From Roseiflexaceae bacterium (GTDB lineage Bacteria; Chloroflexota; Chloroflexia; Chloroflexales; Roseiflexaceae): DNA of 32,177 nt. The stretch is from positions 1-32,177 of the forward strand of contig CANJHS010000031.1 in the NCBI GenBank assembly GCA_947474225.1. The letters are read 5' to 3'. A program made the translations under genes and the position numbers. Position 1 is the first letter of the stretch, and each line of letters starts with the position of its first letter. Below the pieces are notes generated by a model. That model searched no databases. It was not told the origin of the DNA and worked only from the letters and a program-made list of their open reading frames with translations. This document shows, in pieces, positions 16,729-24,929 of this stretch.

Positions 16729-17697
16729 CTAGTTGTGGAACAACGCGCTCAGCGACAAGTCTTTGTGGATGCGCAAAATCGCCTCGGCGAACAGCGGCGC
16801 GACACTGATGGACTTGATACGGGCGTTGGCGGCAGATGGGTCGAGGGGAATGGTATCAGTGATAATCGTCTCGATGAGCTCGGAGTCGCGCAAGGCGGTG
16901 ATACCGTCGCCCGCAAAAATACCGTGCGTGGCACAGGCATAGACTTGGGTTGCACCGCGTTGTAACAACGAACGGGCGGCCTCGACGAGTGTGCCACCGG
17001 TCGAAATCATGTCGTCGACGATGACCGCTGGTCGACCTTTGACGTCACCGACCATCTCGAGCATCTCGACCGCATCGGGACGTGGCCGCTGTTTGGCGAT
17101 AATTGCCAGGCTGGCACCGATGCGCTCACGGAAGATGTTGGCGCGGCCGACGCCGCCTGCATCTGGCGAAATGACCACGGGGTCTTTGAGGTTGAGGCTG
17201 CGTACATAATCCGACAAGAGTTGGCCAGCCTGCAGGTGGTCGACAGGGATGTCAAAGAAACCTTCGATTGCCGGTGCATGTAGGTCCATCGTCAAGACGC
17301 GGTGGGCACCAGCGGTGCGAATGAGGTTGGCCACCAATTTGGCAGAGATAGGCTCTCGGCCGGTAGTTTTTTTCTCTTGCTTGGCATATCCATAGTACGG
17401 GATGACCGCCGTGATGCGTGCTGCCGAGGCGCGTTTGACTGCGTCTATGAGGATCAACAACTGCATCAGATTGTCATTGACGGGGGTGCAGGTGGGTTGC
17501 ACGATGAAGACATCCGACCCGCGGACGTTTTCTTCGATTTTGATGCGTGTTTCGCCGTTTTTGAAGTTGCTCACCAATGCTCGACCGAGGTTGAGATTGA
17601 GGCAGGCTGCGATGTCTGTGGCGAGGGTGAGGTTTGCGTTGCCGCTGAATACTTGGAGTCGACCTTCCATAGGCATCGCTTGATCACGAATGACCAA
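16729..17697 (-). CDS. prs: Ribose-phosphate pyrophosphokinase (PRPP synthetase)
   Basis: 322 aa. It makes PRPP from ribose 5-phosphate and ATP for nucleotide, His and Trp synthesis. Seen: FKNGETRIKIEENVRG (45-60), IPYYGYAKQEKK...REPISAKLVA (99-123, the flexible ATP loop, with KQEKK where ARQDRK is the common form), TMDLHA (136-141), and the PRPP loop VIVDDMISTGGTL (225-237). The start is TTG at 17697, directly after AAGGAGGAGAC; the ATGs at 17676 and 17670 are too far from this site. It follows the glmU-like gene by 20 bp and precedes the corC-like gene by 21 bp. Pairing with glmU is a common bacterial arrangement. Confidence 0.94.
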   Translation of the reverse strand: MVIRDQAMPMEGRLQVFSGNANLTLATDIAACLNLNLGRALVSNFKNGETRIKIEENVRGSDVFIVQPTCTPVNDNLMQLLILIDAVKRASAARITAVIPYYGYAKQEKKTTGREPISAKLVANLIRTAGAHRVLTMDLHAPAIEGFFDIPVDHLQAGQLLSDYVRSLNLKDPVVISPDAGGVGRANIFRERIGASLAIIAKQRPRPDAVEMLEMVGDVKGRPAVIVDDMISTGGTLVEAARSLLQRGATQVYACATHGIFAGDGITALRDSELIETIITDTIPLDPSAANARIKSISVAPLFAEAILRIHKDLSLSALFHN

Positions 17698-17717
17698 GTC
17701 TCCTCCTTCATGTGGTA

Positions 17718-18755
17718 CTACGGCCGGGCAACGCCGACCAGGGTGGTGTACGGAGCAATCCGGCTGTTCTGGTCTATTGTACTGTTTTTAATCGATGAAT
17801 GGGGAACTACACAGCCATTGCCAATCGTACTGTCATCAATACTGGTATGCGGCCCGATGACACAGGCGTCACCGATGACGGTTTGTCCCATCACTACCGA
17901 TCCAGGGAGCACGACACTATCGGCTCCAATGCGCACCTCGGGGGCAATGGCAACCTGCTGCGGGAAGGGAATCGTCACTCCGCTGGCCATCAGTGCCGTG
18001 CAGGTGCGTGTCAGCAACATGGCCTCGGCAGCGGCTAGTTGACTGCGATCGTTGACGCCCCATGCGTCGTTGGGGTCTGCCGCGTGCAACGCTCGCACTG
18101 CGCCTAGACCAAAATCGGCCACCGCCATGGCGACCAAATCTGTCAAGTAGTATTCGTTGGTCAATGGGTTTGGTGTGATGCGTGGCAAGGCAGCCCGTGC
18201 CCAGACTAATGAAAGGACCATGATGCCGCTGTTGGCTTCACGGATGGTGGATTGGGCCGGGGTGCAATTTTTGGATTCGACTATCGCAGTGACCTGACCA
18301 GCATCGTTGCGTACGATCCGACCATACTGATGTGGCGCAGGTACGTCGAAGCTGAGGATGCTCAGGGCAGCACCGTTGGCCTCTTTGTCAGCCAAGAGTG
18401 CACTGATGGTGCTGTGTTGAATCAGCGGTGTGTCGCCGAAGAGCACGACCACATCGCCGGCGACGGCGTCGAGTGCCGGTAGCGCTTGCAAGAGTGCATG
18501 ACCCGTGCCACGGCGCTCCTGTTGTGCGACGTAGACGTGTTGGGTGGCGCAAATAGCCTGTATGGTCTGGTGTGTATGGGGGGCAACGACGATACAAATC
18601 GGTGCCGACGAGACGTGTTGGGCAACGTCAATGATGCGGCTGAGCATCGGTCGACCGGCGAGATGGTGCAGTACTTTGGGGGTTGCAGACCGCATTCGGG
18701 TACCATCGCCAGCGGCGAGGATGACCACGGAACGGGTCTGGGAGGGGTGCGTCAT
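17718..18755 (-). CDS. GlmU-like UDP-GlcNAc pyrophosphorylase, short form
   Basis: 345 aa against about 450 for full GlmU. The uridylyltransferase half is intact: LAAGDGTRM (13-21), Lys27, Gln78, GTGHA (83-87), FGDTPL (106-111), EYYLTDL (201-207) and GVNDR (233-237). From about 265 it has only a few hexapeptide repeats (VRIGADSVVLPGSVV ... VIGDACVIGPHTSI) and ends where the acetyltransferase active site would begin, so glucosamine-1-phosphate acetylation is not expected. It probably makes UDP-GlcNAc from GlcNAc-1-phosphate, or another UDP-sugar, for wall and glycan synthesis. The ATG at 18755 has only a weak ribosome site. It lies 34 bases downstream of tRNA-Gln with no terminator between. 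Confidence 0.88.
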   Translation of the reverse strand: MTHPSQTRSVVILAAGDGTRMRSATPKVLHHLAGRPMLSRIIDVAQHVSSAPICIVVAPHTHQTIQAICATQHVYVAQQERRGTGHALLQALPALDAVAGDVVVLFGDTPLIQHSTISALLADKEANGAALSILSFDVPAPHQYGRIVRNDAGQVTAIVESKNCTPAQSTIREANSGIMVLSLVWARAALPRITPNPLTNEYYLTDLVAMAVADFGLGAVRALHAADPNDAWGVNDRSQLAAAEAMLLTRTCTALMASGVTIPFPQQVAIAPEVRIGADSVVLPGSVVMGQTVIGDACVIGPHTSIDDSTIGNGCVVPHSSIKNSTIDQNSRIAPYTTLVGVARP

Positions 18756-18789
18756 GGTTCGGCTCGCGTCCGCATGATGCGAAAATAGT

Positions 18790-18863
18790 TGGCTGCCAGA
18801 CTAGGATTCGAACCTAGACAGACGGATTCAAAGTCCGGAGTGCTACCATTACACAATCTGGCA
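18790..18863 (-). tRNA. tRNA-Gln (anticodon TTG)
   Basis: 74 bases, with encoded CCA at the 3' end (18792-18790) and discriminator G. The 7-bp acceptor stem TGCCAGA/TCTGGCA is perfect. The D-arm contains AATGGTA, the anticodon loop is CTTTGAA (anticodon TTG at 18831-18829), and the T-arm has GGTTCGAATCC. All four arms fold. Confidence 0.96.
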
Positions 18864-18875
18864 TCAACGTTTGAT

Positions 18876-18904
18876 AGTATACCACACCGGATTACCGTGT
18901 GGAA
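18876..18904 (-). promoter_or_regulatory. Promoter of tRNA-Gln and probably of the glmU-prs-corC-cdd unit
   Basis: On the minus strand TATACT (18881-18876) lies 12 bases before the tRNA 5' end, so the start would fall about six bases upstream of the tRNA. The 17-base-spaced upstream hexamer is TTCCAC, a poor -35. A small inverted repeat CCACAC/GTGTGG surrounds the spacer. Confidence 0.5.
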
Positions 18905-18954
18905 AGTGCGATACACAAATTGCTGTACCAGCCGTCTCCAGACCGTATCAACAT

Positions 18955-19491
18955 TCAATCGCGGTTGCGCATGCGTGTGCGGGATTTGTTGTTGCTATAG
19001 GCAAACCAGCCCAACGCAATCATCAAAATGCCGATGAGCTGCACCCGCACTGACGACAACGTCGCAAATGCTGCTGCACTGACCGGCAGAACGGTCACCA
19101 TCCAGGCGTAGAGTAACGAAGGAACGGCAACCACGTTTGAGGCATACAGGCCAAACCCATATGGACCGGCAAACAGAACGACAAGTTGCGCCGCAATCAA
19201 AATGGTCGACACCATCGCCACCACACCTATCGCAAAGGCCAATAGTGATGCCCACCAGGGCTGGCGCCGTGGGCTTGGGGTAACTGCATGATCTGCCGCG
19301 ATGGCCAGCAGTGCGACGGTCAACGCAGGAGGTGCGACAAAGCGGGTAATGGAGGCGAGGTGGCTATCGATGAGCGTGTTTTGGGCGGCATACTCTGTGC
19401 AGTCGCTACATCCAACGAGATGATCGAGGACTTCGAGGTCTGCAGATTCACCGATTGCGATGCGGGTGCGGATGTCGTTACAGATAGTCAT
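18955..19491 (-). CDS. Anti-sigma factor with zinc-finger (zf-HC2-like) motif
   Basis: 178 aa. The N-terminal HLVGCSDC (His24, Cys28, Cys31; the HxxxCxxC pattern) is the mark of zinc-binding anti-sigma domains. After it come about three membrane helices (roughly 80-107, 117-143, 148-166) and a basic C-terminus. It begins 22 bp after the ECF sigma gene, with AAGGAG six bases before the ATG at 19491, the usual order for a sigma/anti-sigma pair. It probably holds that sigma factor at the membrane until a signal releases it. No sensory domain is visible apart from the membrane part. Confidence 0.8.
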   Translation of the reverse strand: MTICNDIRTRIAIGESADLEVLDHLVGCSDCTEYAAQNTLIDSHLASITRFVAPPALTVALLAIAADHAVTPSPRRQPWWASLLAFAIGVVAMVSTILIAAQLVVLFAGPYGFGLYASNVVAVPSLLYAWMVTVLPVSAAAFATLSSVRVQLIGILMIALGWFAYSNNKSRTRMRNRD

Positions 19492-19513
19492 ACCGGGCTC
19501 CTTGGGTCACTGG

Positions 19514-20104
19514 TCAGACAAGATGGGGATACTGTGTGCTAATGAGTTCTGCCATTCGTTCTTTGCCACGACGGATGTGGGATTTGACCGTGTTGAGCGG
19601 GATGTCCATGATATCTGCGATGTCCTGATATTTCAGGTCTTCGAAATAAAACAGGGTTAATGTCTGCCGGTAATGTGGTTCGAGTTGATCGATGACCAAC
19701 CGTAAGGCAGCGCCGAGTTCTTTGTGCTCGAGCACGCTGGGTGGGTCGTTGGTGGTGGCTGTATCGGGGACTTGACTGATAAGGTCGCGTTCTTCTTCAC
19801 CCGGTTCACTGGTCGGCAGGATTTGCTGGATTTGGCGTTTGCGGCGCCGTAATTCGTCACGACCGAGGTTAATGACCATCCGATAGAGCCAGGTGGTGAA
19901 GCGACTTTCGCCGTTGTACTGCCCTACCGCACGATACAGGCGGATAAAGACCTCTTGGGTCAAATCTGCGGCGTCATCGGCGTTGTGGAATACCGTCATC
20001 GCCAAACTGAACACGTACTGTTGTTGACTCATCACGAGCTGTTCGAGGGCATCGCGATCGCCCTGTTGGGCGAGCTTGATGAGCTCTGCAGTAGGCTCGG
20101 CCAC
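19514..20104 (-). CDS. ECF-type RNA polymerase sigma factor
   Basis: 196 aa. Sigma region 2 spans about 25-90 (YVFSLAMTVFHNADDAADLTQEVFIRLYRAV, then FTTWLYRMVINLGRDELRRRKR), and region 4 spans about 130-185 (LEPHYRQTLTLFYFEDLKYQDIADIMDIPLNTVKSHIRRGKERM, with the helix-turn-helix). An acidic linker joins them. The start is GTG at 20104 with GAGGAG about seven bases upstream. The anti-sigma gene follows in the same transcript. The regulon cannot be inferred; no matching ECF promoter pair was recognised upstream. Confidence 0.93.
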   Translation of the reverse strand: MAEPTAELIKLAQQGDRDALEQLVMSQQQYVFSLAMTVFHNADDAADLTQEVFIRLYRAVGQYNGESRFTTWLYRMVINLGRDELRRRKRQIQQILPTSEPGEEERDLISQVPDTATTNDPPSVLEHKELGAALRLVIDQLEPHYRQTLTLFYFEDLKYQDIADIMDIPLNTVKSHIRRGKERMAELISTQYPHLV

Positions 20105-20191
20105 GTAGCACTCCTCGGGTATCTGACTTTCGGTACCGTTATGCTACCATGAAAGACGCTCTGAAAGATTATTTGTTGCAGGGAATCGATT

Positions 20192-20626
20192 ATGCTGAAC
20201 CGTGACTACACCGCGACGACTTTCATCGTCCAAAACGCAGCCACGTTGTTGCTCTGGCATCGCAAATTGCAGATGTGGCTGCCACCCGGTGGGCACATCG
20301 ATGCCTATGAATTGCCGCATGAGGCTGCCATTCGCGAGGTCTTCGAAGAGACCGGGTTGCACATCGCCCTGCATAGCGACGCACGTCCGATGGGGACGGT
20401 GGTCGTCCTGCCGCAGCCATACTGCATGTTGCTCGAACCCATTGGTCCAGACCACGAACATATCGATCTGATTTACTTCGGGCGGGTCATCGGCGGGACG
20501 TTGAATCCGTCAGTCCGCGAAAGCGACGGTGTGCGCTGGCTTACCCACGACCTCCTCGATGATCTGGCAATCGCCGAAGATATACGTGTGTTGGGGAGAG
20601 CAGCGATAGCTTTTTTCGAAAGATGA
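20192..20626 (+). CDS. Nudix hydrolase
   Basis: 144 aa. The Nudix box is complete: G34-x5-E40-x7-R48-E-V-F-E-E-T-G-L56 (GGHIDAYELPHEAAIREV followed by FEETGL). The family hydrolyses nucleoside diphosphates linked to another moiety, with Mg2+ bound by the box glutamates; the substrate here is unknown. PYCMLLEPIGPDHEHIDLIYFGRV is a region seen in (d)NTP- or ADP-sugar-type members but is not diagnostic. AGGGA lies about ten bases before the ATG at 20192. It stands alone, divergent from the sigma gene with 87 bp between them. Confidence 0.9.
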   Translation: MLNRDYTATTFIVQNAATLLLWHRKLQMWLPPGGHIDAYELPHEAAIREVFEETGLHIALHSDARPMGTVVVLPQPYCMLLEPIGPDHEHIDLIYFGRVIGGTLNPSVRESDGVRWLTHDLLDDLAIAEDIRVLGRAAIAFFER

Positions 20627-20652
20627 AAGCAGCTCCCCGAGGCTTATTTTTA

Positions 20653-20681
20653 AGACAAAAAAATCGAGGCACTTGCCTCGA
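20653..20681 (-). terminator. Rho-independent terminator of the LCP-to-ligase operon
   Basis: On the minus strand a perfect 7-bp stem TCGAGGC-AAGT-GCCTCGA (20681-20664) is followed by seven T (20663-20657). It lies about 115 bases after the ligase-like gene. The rest of 20627-20794 shows only a short tandem ACCTGTA repeat and no supportable gene. Confidence 0.85.
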
Positions 20682-20794
20682 ACCTGTAACCTGTAACCTA
20701 CGTAGTGCAGAACACCCAGAGGAACACATCTGCCGTTGCTGTCTCTCGACCCTGGCGGGGTTCGACGCGTATCTGCCGTTCTGCACCGTGTGCA

Positions 20795-22159
20795 TTATAG
20801 CTGTGTGGAATGCACCGTGTCAACCTGCCCCAAAAAGACGACCAACCAGAAACAGAACGCCAAATCGGTCACAAAGAAAAACTGATCAACTAACCCATGG
20901 ACTACGGTGCTTAACAGGATGGCAATGACCACGGTGTGCACGGGCGATTGTGTGCCGAGTGCGTTGCGTAGCGCAGTCAGTACCACACCCAACAGCGCGA
21001 CGAGGCCGATTGGCCCGAGGTTAAGCCAGGCATCGAGGAGCAAATTGTGCGGGTGGGCTGCGTATTGTTCGCTGCTGCCGACCAGCGCTGGCGCGATGAT
21101 ACTATGACCGTATTCGGGATTGTGATAGAAGTAGAACTGCCCCAGTCCGAGGCCCAACGGGCGCAACTCGATCCAGCGTAGTGCCTCTTGCCAGAGCAGT
21201 ATGCGGGCATCTACGCTACCAGCACTCGCCCCACGGGTAAGCAATGTGGCAGTCGTACCGATGATGCCTGCGGCGAGAATGGCGATGAGGAGCCATGGTC
21301 GGCGGCGCATTGCGTCGGCCCCGTAGTGATAGATGGCGATGACTGCTGCGGCGATGAGTGTGGCCAACCATGCCCCGCGCGAAAAAGACAGCACGATACC
21401 CAACGCAATGACACCGACCCACAGCCAGCGGCCACGGATGAGCACGACGGGCCAGAGGATGCACAGCAGGGCAAGGGGCAGGACGCGCTCGAGGAACAAA
21501 CCGAGATTGTTCGCATGCCCATAGACCGAAGCGACGCGCCGGATATTGCCGGTCGCGACCACATTGTCTGCAAAAACCCGCTTGCTCCCGAACCACGGCA
21601 CAAGATCGACACCAACGAACTGCAGAATGCCCAGTCCTGCCACGACAGCTGCGCTGACTACCATGCTGTGCACGAGGGTGGTCAACACCGTGCGGTCACG
21701 CTGCATGCTGCTGCGGATGAGAACGAACCACAGCATCGGCTCGATGATGACCCAGCGAAATGTGCGCAAGGCTTCGCTGCGCCCTTCGGGTAATGCCCAC
21801 ACGATGCTGACTGCGGCTGCGATTGCGATGAGTGCCCCCCAGAGGTCGCTCCGCCGTGGGGTGAAATCCAGCGACCGCCGCTGCAGTGTGCTGATTGCCC
21901 AGCCGATACACGCAATCGCGAAGACAAACTCGTGGATGGGGATGGCTGCGGTTGCGGTCAGCGCCACGGGGATGAGGGCGAACGGAGCGGTTGCCGGCAC
22001 CAGACACACGAGCATGGTGGGATGTGCCCAGGCTATCAAGACCAACATCAGCACTGCCGCTGCCTTGAGCGGCAACGGACCGAGTTGCAGTGCCAACAGG
22101 GCCACAATCGTCAGTGGCCAGGGTGATGCAGCGAGCGAAGAACGCAGACGTTCGATCAT
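20795..22159 (-). CDS. O-antigen ligase/polymerase-like membrane protein (Wzy_C type)
   Basis: 454 aa with ten or more membrane helices. The periplasm-facing Wzy_C features are present: GIVLSFSRGAWLATLIAAA, a large loop from about residue 310 (LWQEALRWIELRPLGLGLGQFYFYHNPEYGHS) and AAHPHNLLLDAWLNLGPIGLVALL, whose HPHN is typical of WaaL/Wzy-like enzymes. The family polymerises or transfers undecaprenyl-linked glycans outside the membrane; ligase or polymerase cannot be told from sequence. The ATG at 22159 follows the ADH stop by two bases (TAA CC ATG), so it depends on coupling; the longer upstream frame is only read-through into that gene. Last gene of the LCP operon. Confidence 0.85.
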   Translation of the reverse strand: MIERLRSSLAASPWPLTIVALLALQLGPLPLKAAAVLMLVLIAWAHPTMLVCLVPATAPFALIPVALTATAAIPIHEFVFAIACIGWAISTLQRRSLDFTPRRSDLWGALIAIAAAVSIVWALPEGRSEALRTFRWVIIEPMLWFVLIRSSMQRDRTVLTTLVHSMVVSAAVVAGLGILQFVGVDLVPWFGSKRVFADNVVATGNIRRVASVYGHANNLGLFLERVLPLALLCILWPVVLIRGRWLWVGVIALGIVLSFSRGAWLATLIAAAVIAIYHYGADAMRRRPWLLIAILAAGIIGTTATLLTRGASAGSVDARILLWQEALRWIELRPLGLGLGQFYFYHNPEYGHSIIAPALVGSSEQYAAHPHNLLLDAWLNLGPIGLVALLGVVLTALRNALGTQSPVHTVVIAILLSTVVHGLVDQFFFVTDLAFCFWLVVFLGQVDTVHSTQL

Positions 22160-22161
22160 GG

Positions 22162-23295
22162 TTACCACGCAGCCTGAATCATTGATTCCCATTGGGCATC
22201 GGTCGGGACGACGGGCGAAAGGTTGATGAGGCGTTCTTCGCCGCGGAAGAGGGTGATGAGTTCGGTTGGACTCGGATGGTGAGGTGCGAGCAAGGTGCGG
22301 AGGTTCGGTGCACCACAATCAATCAAAAAGCGCTTGATTGCTGCGGGCAGGTCCGCTGCGCGACACCCAAAGGCGCCGGCAATCTGGGCGATTGCGCCTG
22401 TGCGGGCTGGAGCCACAGTTGCCATAATCTCGGGCATCATGACGACACAGGCAGGGCCATGAGCAACGTGATAGGCCCCGCCCAGCGCGTGACCAACGGC
22501 ATGGCCGAGGTGCAGCCGACCGCTCAGAAAAGCCATCCCGGCCATAGTGGCAGCACCGCTCATGGCGGCGCGGTCGGTCGGGTTGTGTCCGTTTTTGATG
22601 AGTCGTGGCAAAGCGACGACGATCGTCCGAATGGCCGTGATGGCCAATGTGTCGCTCATGGGCGAAGACATGGTCGATGTCAAGCATTCGAGGCTGTGTG
22701 CCAAGGCATCCATACCTGTCGCCATGGTGAGGGCGGCGGGCATGCTGGCGCACAAATCAGGGTCTACCAGGGCGACGACGGGGGTAAGCACCGGATGTCG
22801 GATGAGGAGTTTACGTTGTGTGCTCGGTTCGGTGACGACCGCAACAAATGTGACTTCACTGCCGGTGCCTGCCGTGGTCGGAATCGCAATGAGGGGCAGC
22901 ATGCGGGCCGGTGTGGTGCTCCCGCCATGATAGAACGGCGCGATATGCGGGACATTATGAGCCAGCAGTAGTCCGACGGCTTTGGCGGTGTCGATCGCAC
23001 TGCCACCGCCGACTGCCACGATGCCATCAATATGCTGCTGGGCAGCCCAGGAACTCAGTGCTTCGATGGTCAGCGCAGATGGGTCGGGTTCGACTGCGGT
23101 CGAGCGCACGACGTTCAACCCATGTGCAGTGAGTGCGGCGGCTATGGCAGTGCCGGCTGGTGTTTCGGCCAAAAACGGGTCAATCAGGAGCAAAACGGTG
23201 GTCATGCCGACTGCTTTTGCTTCGCTCCCGACGGAATACGCGATGCCGGCGCCGGTGACGATGCGTGTACTACTGAATTGTGATTGCATGCTCAT
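22162..23295 (-). CDS. Iron-containing alcohol dehydrogenase (group III)
   Basis: 377 aa. Seen: VGGGSAIDTAKA (95-106, nucleotide binding), PTTAGTGSEVT (139-149), and the metal ligands Asp196 and His200 (ATGMDALAHSLE), His265 (LHLGHAVGH) and His279 (VAHGPACVVMMP). The spacing equals that of FucO-type enzymes, so an Fe2+- or Zn2+-dependent, NAD(P)-linked oxidation or reduction is expected; the substrate is unknown. Its place between a glycoside hydrolase-like protein and an O-antigen-ligase-like protein hints at a sugar or polyol substrate, which is inference. The ATG at 23295 overlaps the upstream stop as ATGA, with GAGG six bases upstream; a second ATG lies two codons on. Confidence 0.88.
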   Translation of the reverse strand: MSMQSQFSSTRIVTGAGIAYSVGSEAKAVGMTTVLLLIDPFLAETPAGTAIAAALTAHGLNVVRSTAVEPDPSALTIEALSSWAAQQHIDGIVAVGGGSAIDTAKAVGLLLAHNVPHIAPFYHGGSTTPARMLPLIAIPTTAGTGSEVTFVAVVTEPSTQRKLLIRHPVLTPVVALVDPDLCASMPAALTMATGMDALAHSLECLTSTMSSPMSDTLAITAIRTIVVALPRLIKNGHNPTDRAAMSGAATMAGMAFLSGRLHLGHAVGHALGGAYHVAHGPACVVMMPEIMATVAPARTGAIAQIAGAFGCRAADLPAAIKRFLIDCGAPNLRTLLAPHHPSPTELITLFRGEERLINLSPVVPTDAQWESMIQAAW

Positions 23296-24929
23296 GAAAA
23301 CCTCTTTGCGGGGATAAAAACGCGCATGATGGCATATGCCAACGCGCCGGTCAGCACAATGGGGAGGGCGGCAAAAAACCAGCGCCACGGTTGATCGCGC
23401 CAGACGAGGAGCGCCGTGGGCGGCTGACTGATGCCGCTGATGATGACATGGTGGACACCGTCGGTCAACCCGCGTGCCAAAACCGCGTCGCCTTCGCCAG
23501 TCGACACATAGTGCTCTGCACCATAGTCGATGCTGACGCTGAGGTCCGCAGCGAGCCCACGTATCCCGACCCCTGTCCCGGTGAAGTGAATCTGGTAGCG
23601 ATTGCCGCTGAGCGTTTGAATTGCTGGATGGGTCCAGCTGTGACTCCCTGCACCCGCAAGAGCCGGTTGCTGCAGTGCCGTCTGGATCATACCGAAGGCC
23701 GGGTATGGGGTGAAATCGGGTGCCATGATGGCGAAATACGGCGTTGGGTTGGCAGGATCGGCAGCAGGGCCACCCCAGCGCAACATCCACAGATTCATGA
23801 CCCCCAGCCACGGCCATTCGGTACGGGCGCGACTGAGTTGCGCGACGATATATTGGCCCTTTTGGAGCTCGGTGACCGGTGGACCCCAGATGGTGCGCCG
23901 TTCGGGGGGGATGCTGTCGGGTGCGCTGTTGTAGCCAAATTCACTGACCCATACCGCGGTGGCGCTGTCGCCCGCCTCGACCATGACCTCGCGGAGCATC
24001 ACAATGCGCGAGACGTCGATGCGTGTATCGATGGGGCGATCGAGTTCGGCCCATGGGCGCAGGGGATTCCAGCGCATCCGTATATAGCGATGTTCGTCGG
24101 GGGGTTGGCCAAGTCCGTATGCTTGGGCCGACATGATGTCGAACGCCGGTGCTGCCCCGGCGCGGTAGCAGGCAGCCAAGTAATCCAGCTCGCTCATGGG
24201 CGCGATGCGCGGCTCTTTGCCGTCGGTCGGGGACAGACTGGGGAAGAGAATGACCACATCCGGATTGGCGGCTCTGGCTGCGGTGCTAGCACGGGTCAAC
24301 AAATCGGTGAAGGCGACTGGGTCGGGGAGCTCCCAGTTCCACTCGTATGCCAAATTCGGTTCATTCCAGAGCTGGATATAGTGGACGTGCGGGTACCGAC
24401 CTGCGACGGAGGCGACGAAGCGGGCATAGTCGTCATAGTCGTCGGGTGGTCCAGTCGAGTCGCCGTTTTCTATCAATCCTGCCTGAAACTTCTCGGTTGC
24501 TGCGACGCGAGTACGTGCCCAGGCGGGCGGACGGTCGATGCGTACGATGAGTTCGATGTGGTGCTTGGCGGCCATGGCCACAATATGGTCGTATTTGGTC
24601 CATGCGCTATGGATGTCACTGGCATTCCGGCGGTCAGTGAAGTCGCCGCGGGCGTGGATTTCGACATCCTCCCAAGGCATTTGGATACGTGCAAAACCGG
24701 CCCCGAGCTGTGCTGCTGTAGCGAATGAACGCTCGACCACGGCAGGGTCGGGCTCGTACTGGATGTTGTAGAGGTTGACGCCGAGGCGGGCTGCTGCAGC
24801 GGCGGGTGATGGCGTGTCGGTAGGACCGGTGGCGACGCCGCGATGCCAGGCATTGTCGAGCATGGTGGTGCCGATAAGCAACGCGACACAACTCATCCAT
24901 GGCAGATGAACGCGCAAGAATCGGTTCAT
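23292..24929 (-). CDS. Membrane-anchored glycoside hydrolase-like protein (clan A barrel)
   Basis: About 545 aa. An N-terminal hydrophobic segment (about 8-27) may be a signal anchor, and a C-terminal helix (about 517-536) with a basic end anchors the other side. Between them is a (beta/alpha)8 barrel: LGVNLYNI, FARIQMPWEDVE, IQLWNEPNL with the probable acid/base Glu (about 190), and VWVSEFGYNS with the probable nucleophile Glu (about 330), the spacing expected of GH5/GH39-like enzymes. A beta-rich module follows the barrel (about 430-510). The substrate is unknown. Start: the ATG at 24929 overlaps the LCP stop as ATGA, so it is preferred over the in-frame ATG at 24944, which has no ribosome site. 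The 3' end overlaps the ADH start in the same way. Confidence 0.8.
   Translation of the reverse strand: MNRFLRVHLPWMSCVALLIGTTMLDNAWHRGVATGPTDTPSPAAAAARLGVNLYNIQYEPDPAVVERSFATAAQLGAGFARIQMPWEDVEIHARGDFTDRRNASDIHSAWTKYDHIVAMAAKHHIELIVRIDRPPAWARTRVAATEKFQAGLIENGDSTGPPDDYDDYARFVASVAGRYPHVHYIQLWNEPNLAYEWNWELPDPVAFTDLLTRASTAARAANPDVVILFPSLSPTDGKEPRIAPMSELDYLAACYRAGAAPAFDIMSAQAYGLGQPPDEHRYIRMRWNPLRPWAELDRPIDTRIDVSRIVMLREVMVEAGDSATAVWVSEFGYNSAPDSIPPERRTIWGPPVTELQKGQYIVAQLSRARTEWPWLGVMNLWMLRWGGPAADPANPTPYFAIMAPDFTPYPAFGMIQTALQQPALAGAGSHSWTHPAIQTLSGNRYQIHFTGTGVGIRGLAADLSVSIDYGAEHYVSTGEGDAVLARGLTDGVHHVIISGISQPPTALLVWRDQPWRWFFAALPIVLTGALAYAIMRVFIPAKRFS

Noticed and set aside
20623..20928. 101-codon + strand ORF after the Nudix gene
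   Set aside because: It crosses a minus-strand terminator and enters the ligase-like gene antisense; no motif is seen.
22162..23817. Extended 551-codon frame for the iron ADH
   Set aside because: The extra N-terminus is out-of-frame hydrolase sequence; the ATG at 23295 has a ribosome site and ATGA overlap.
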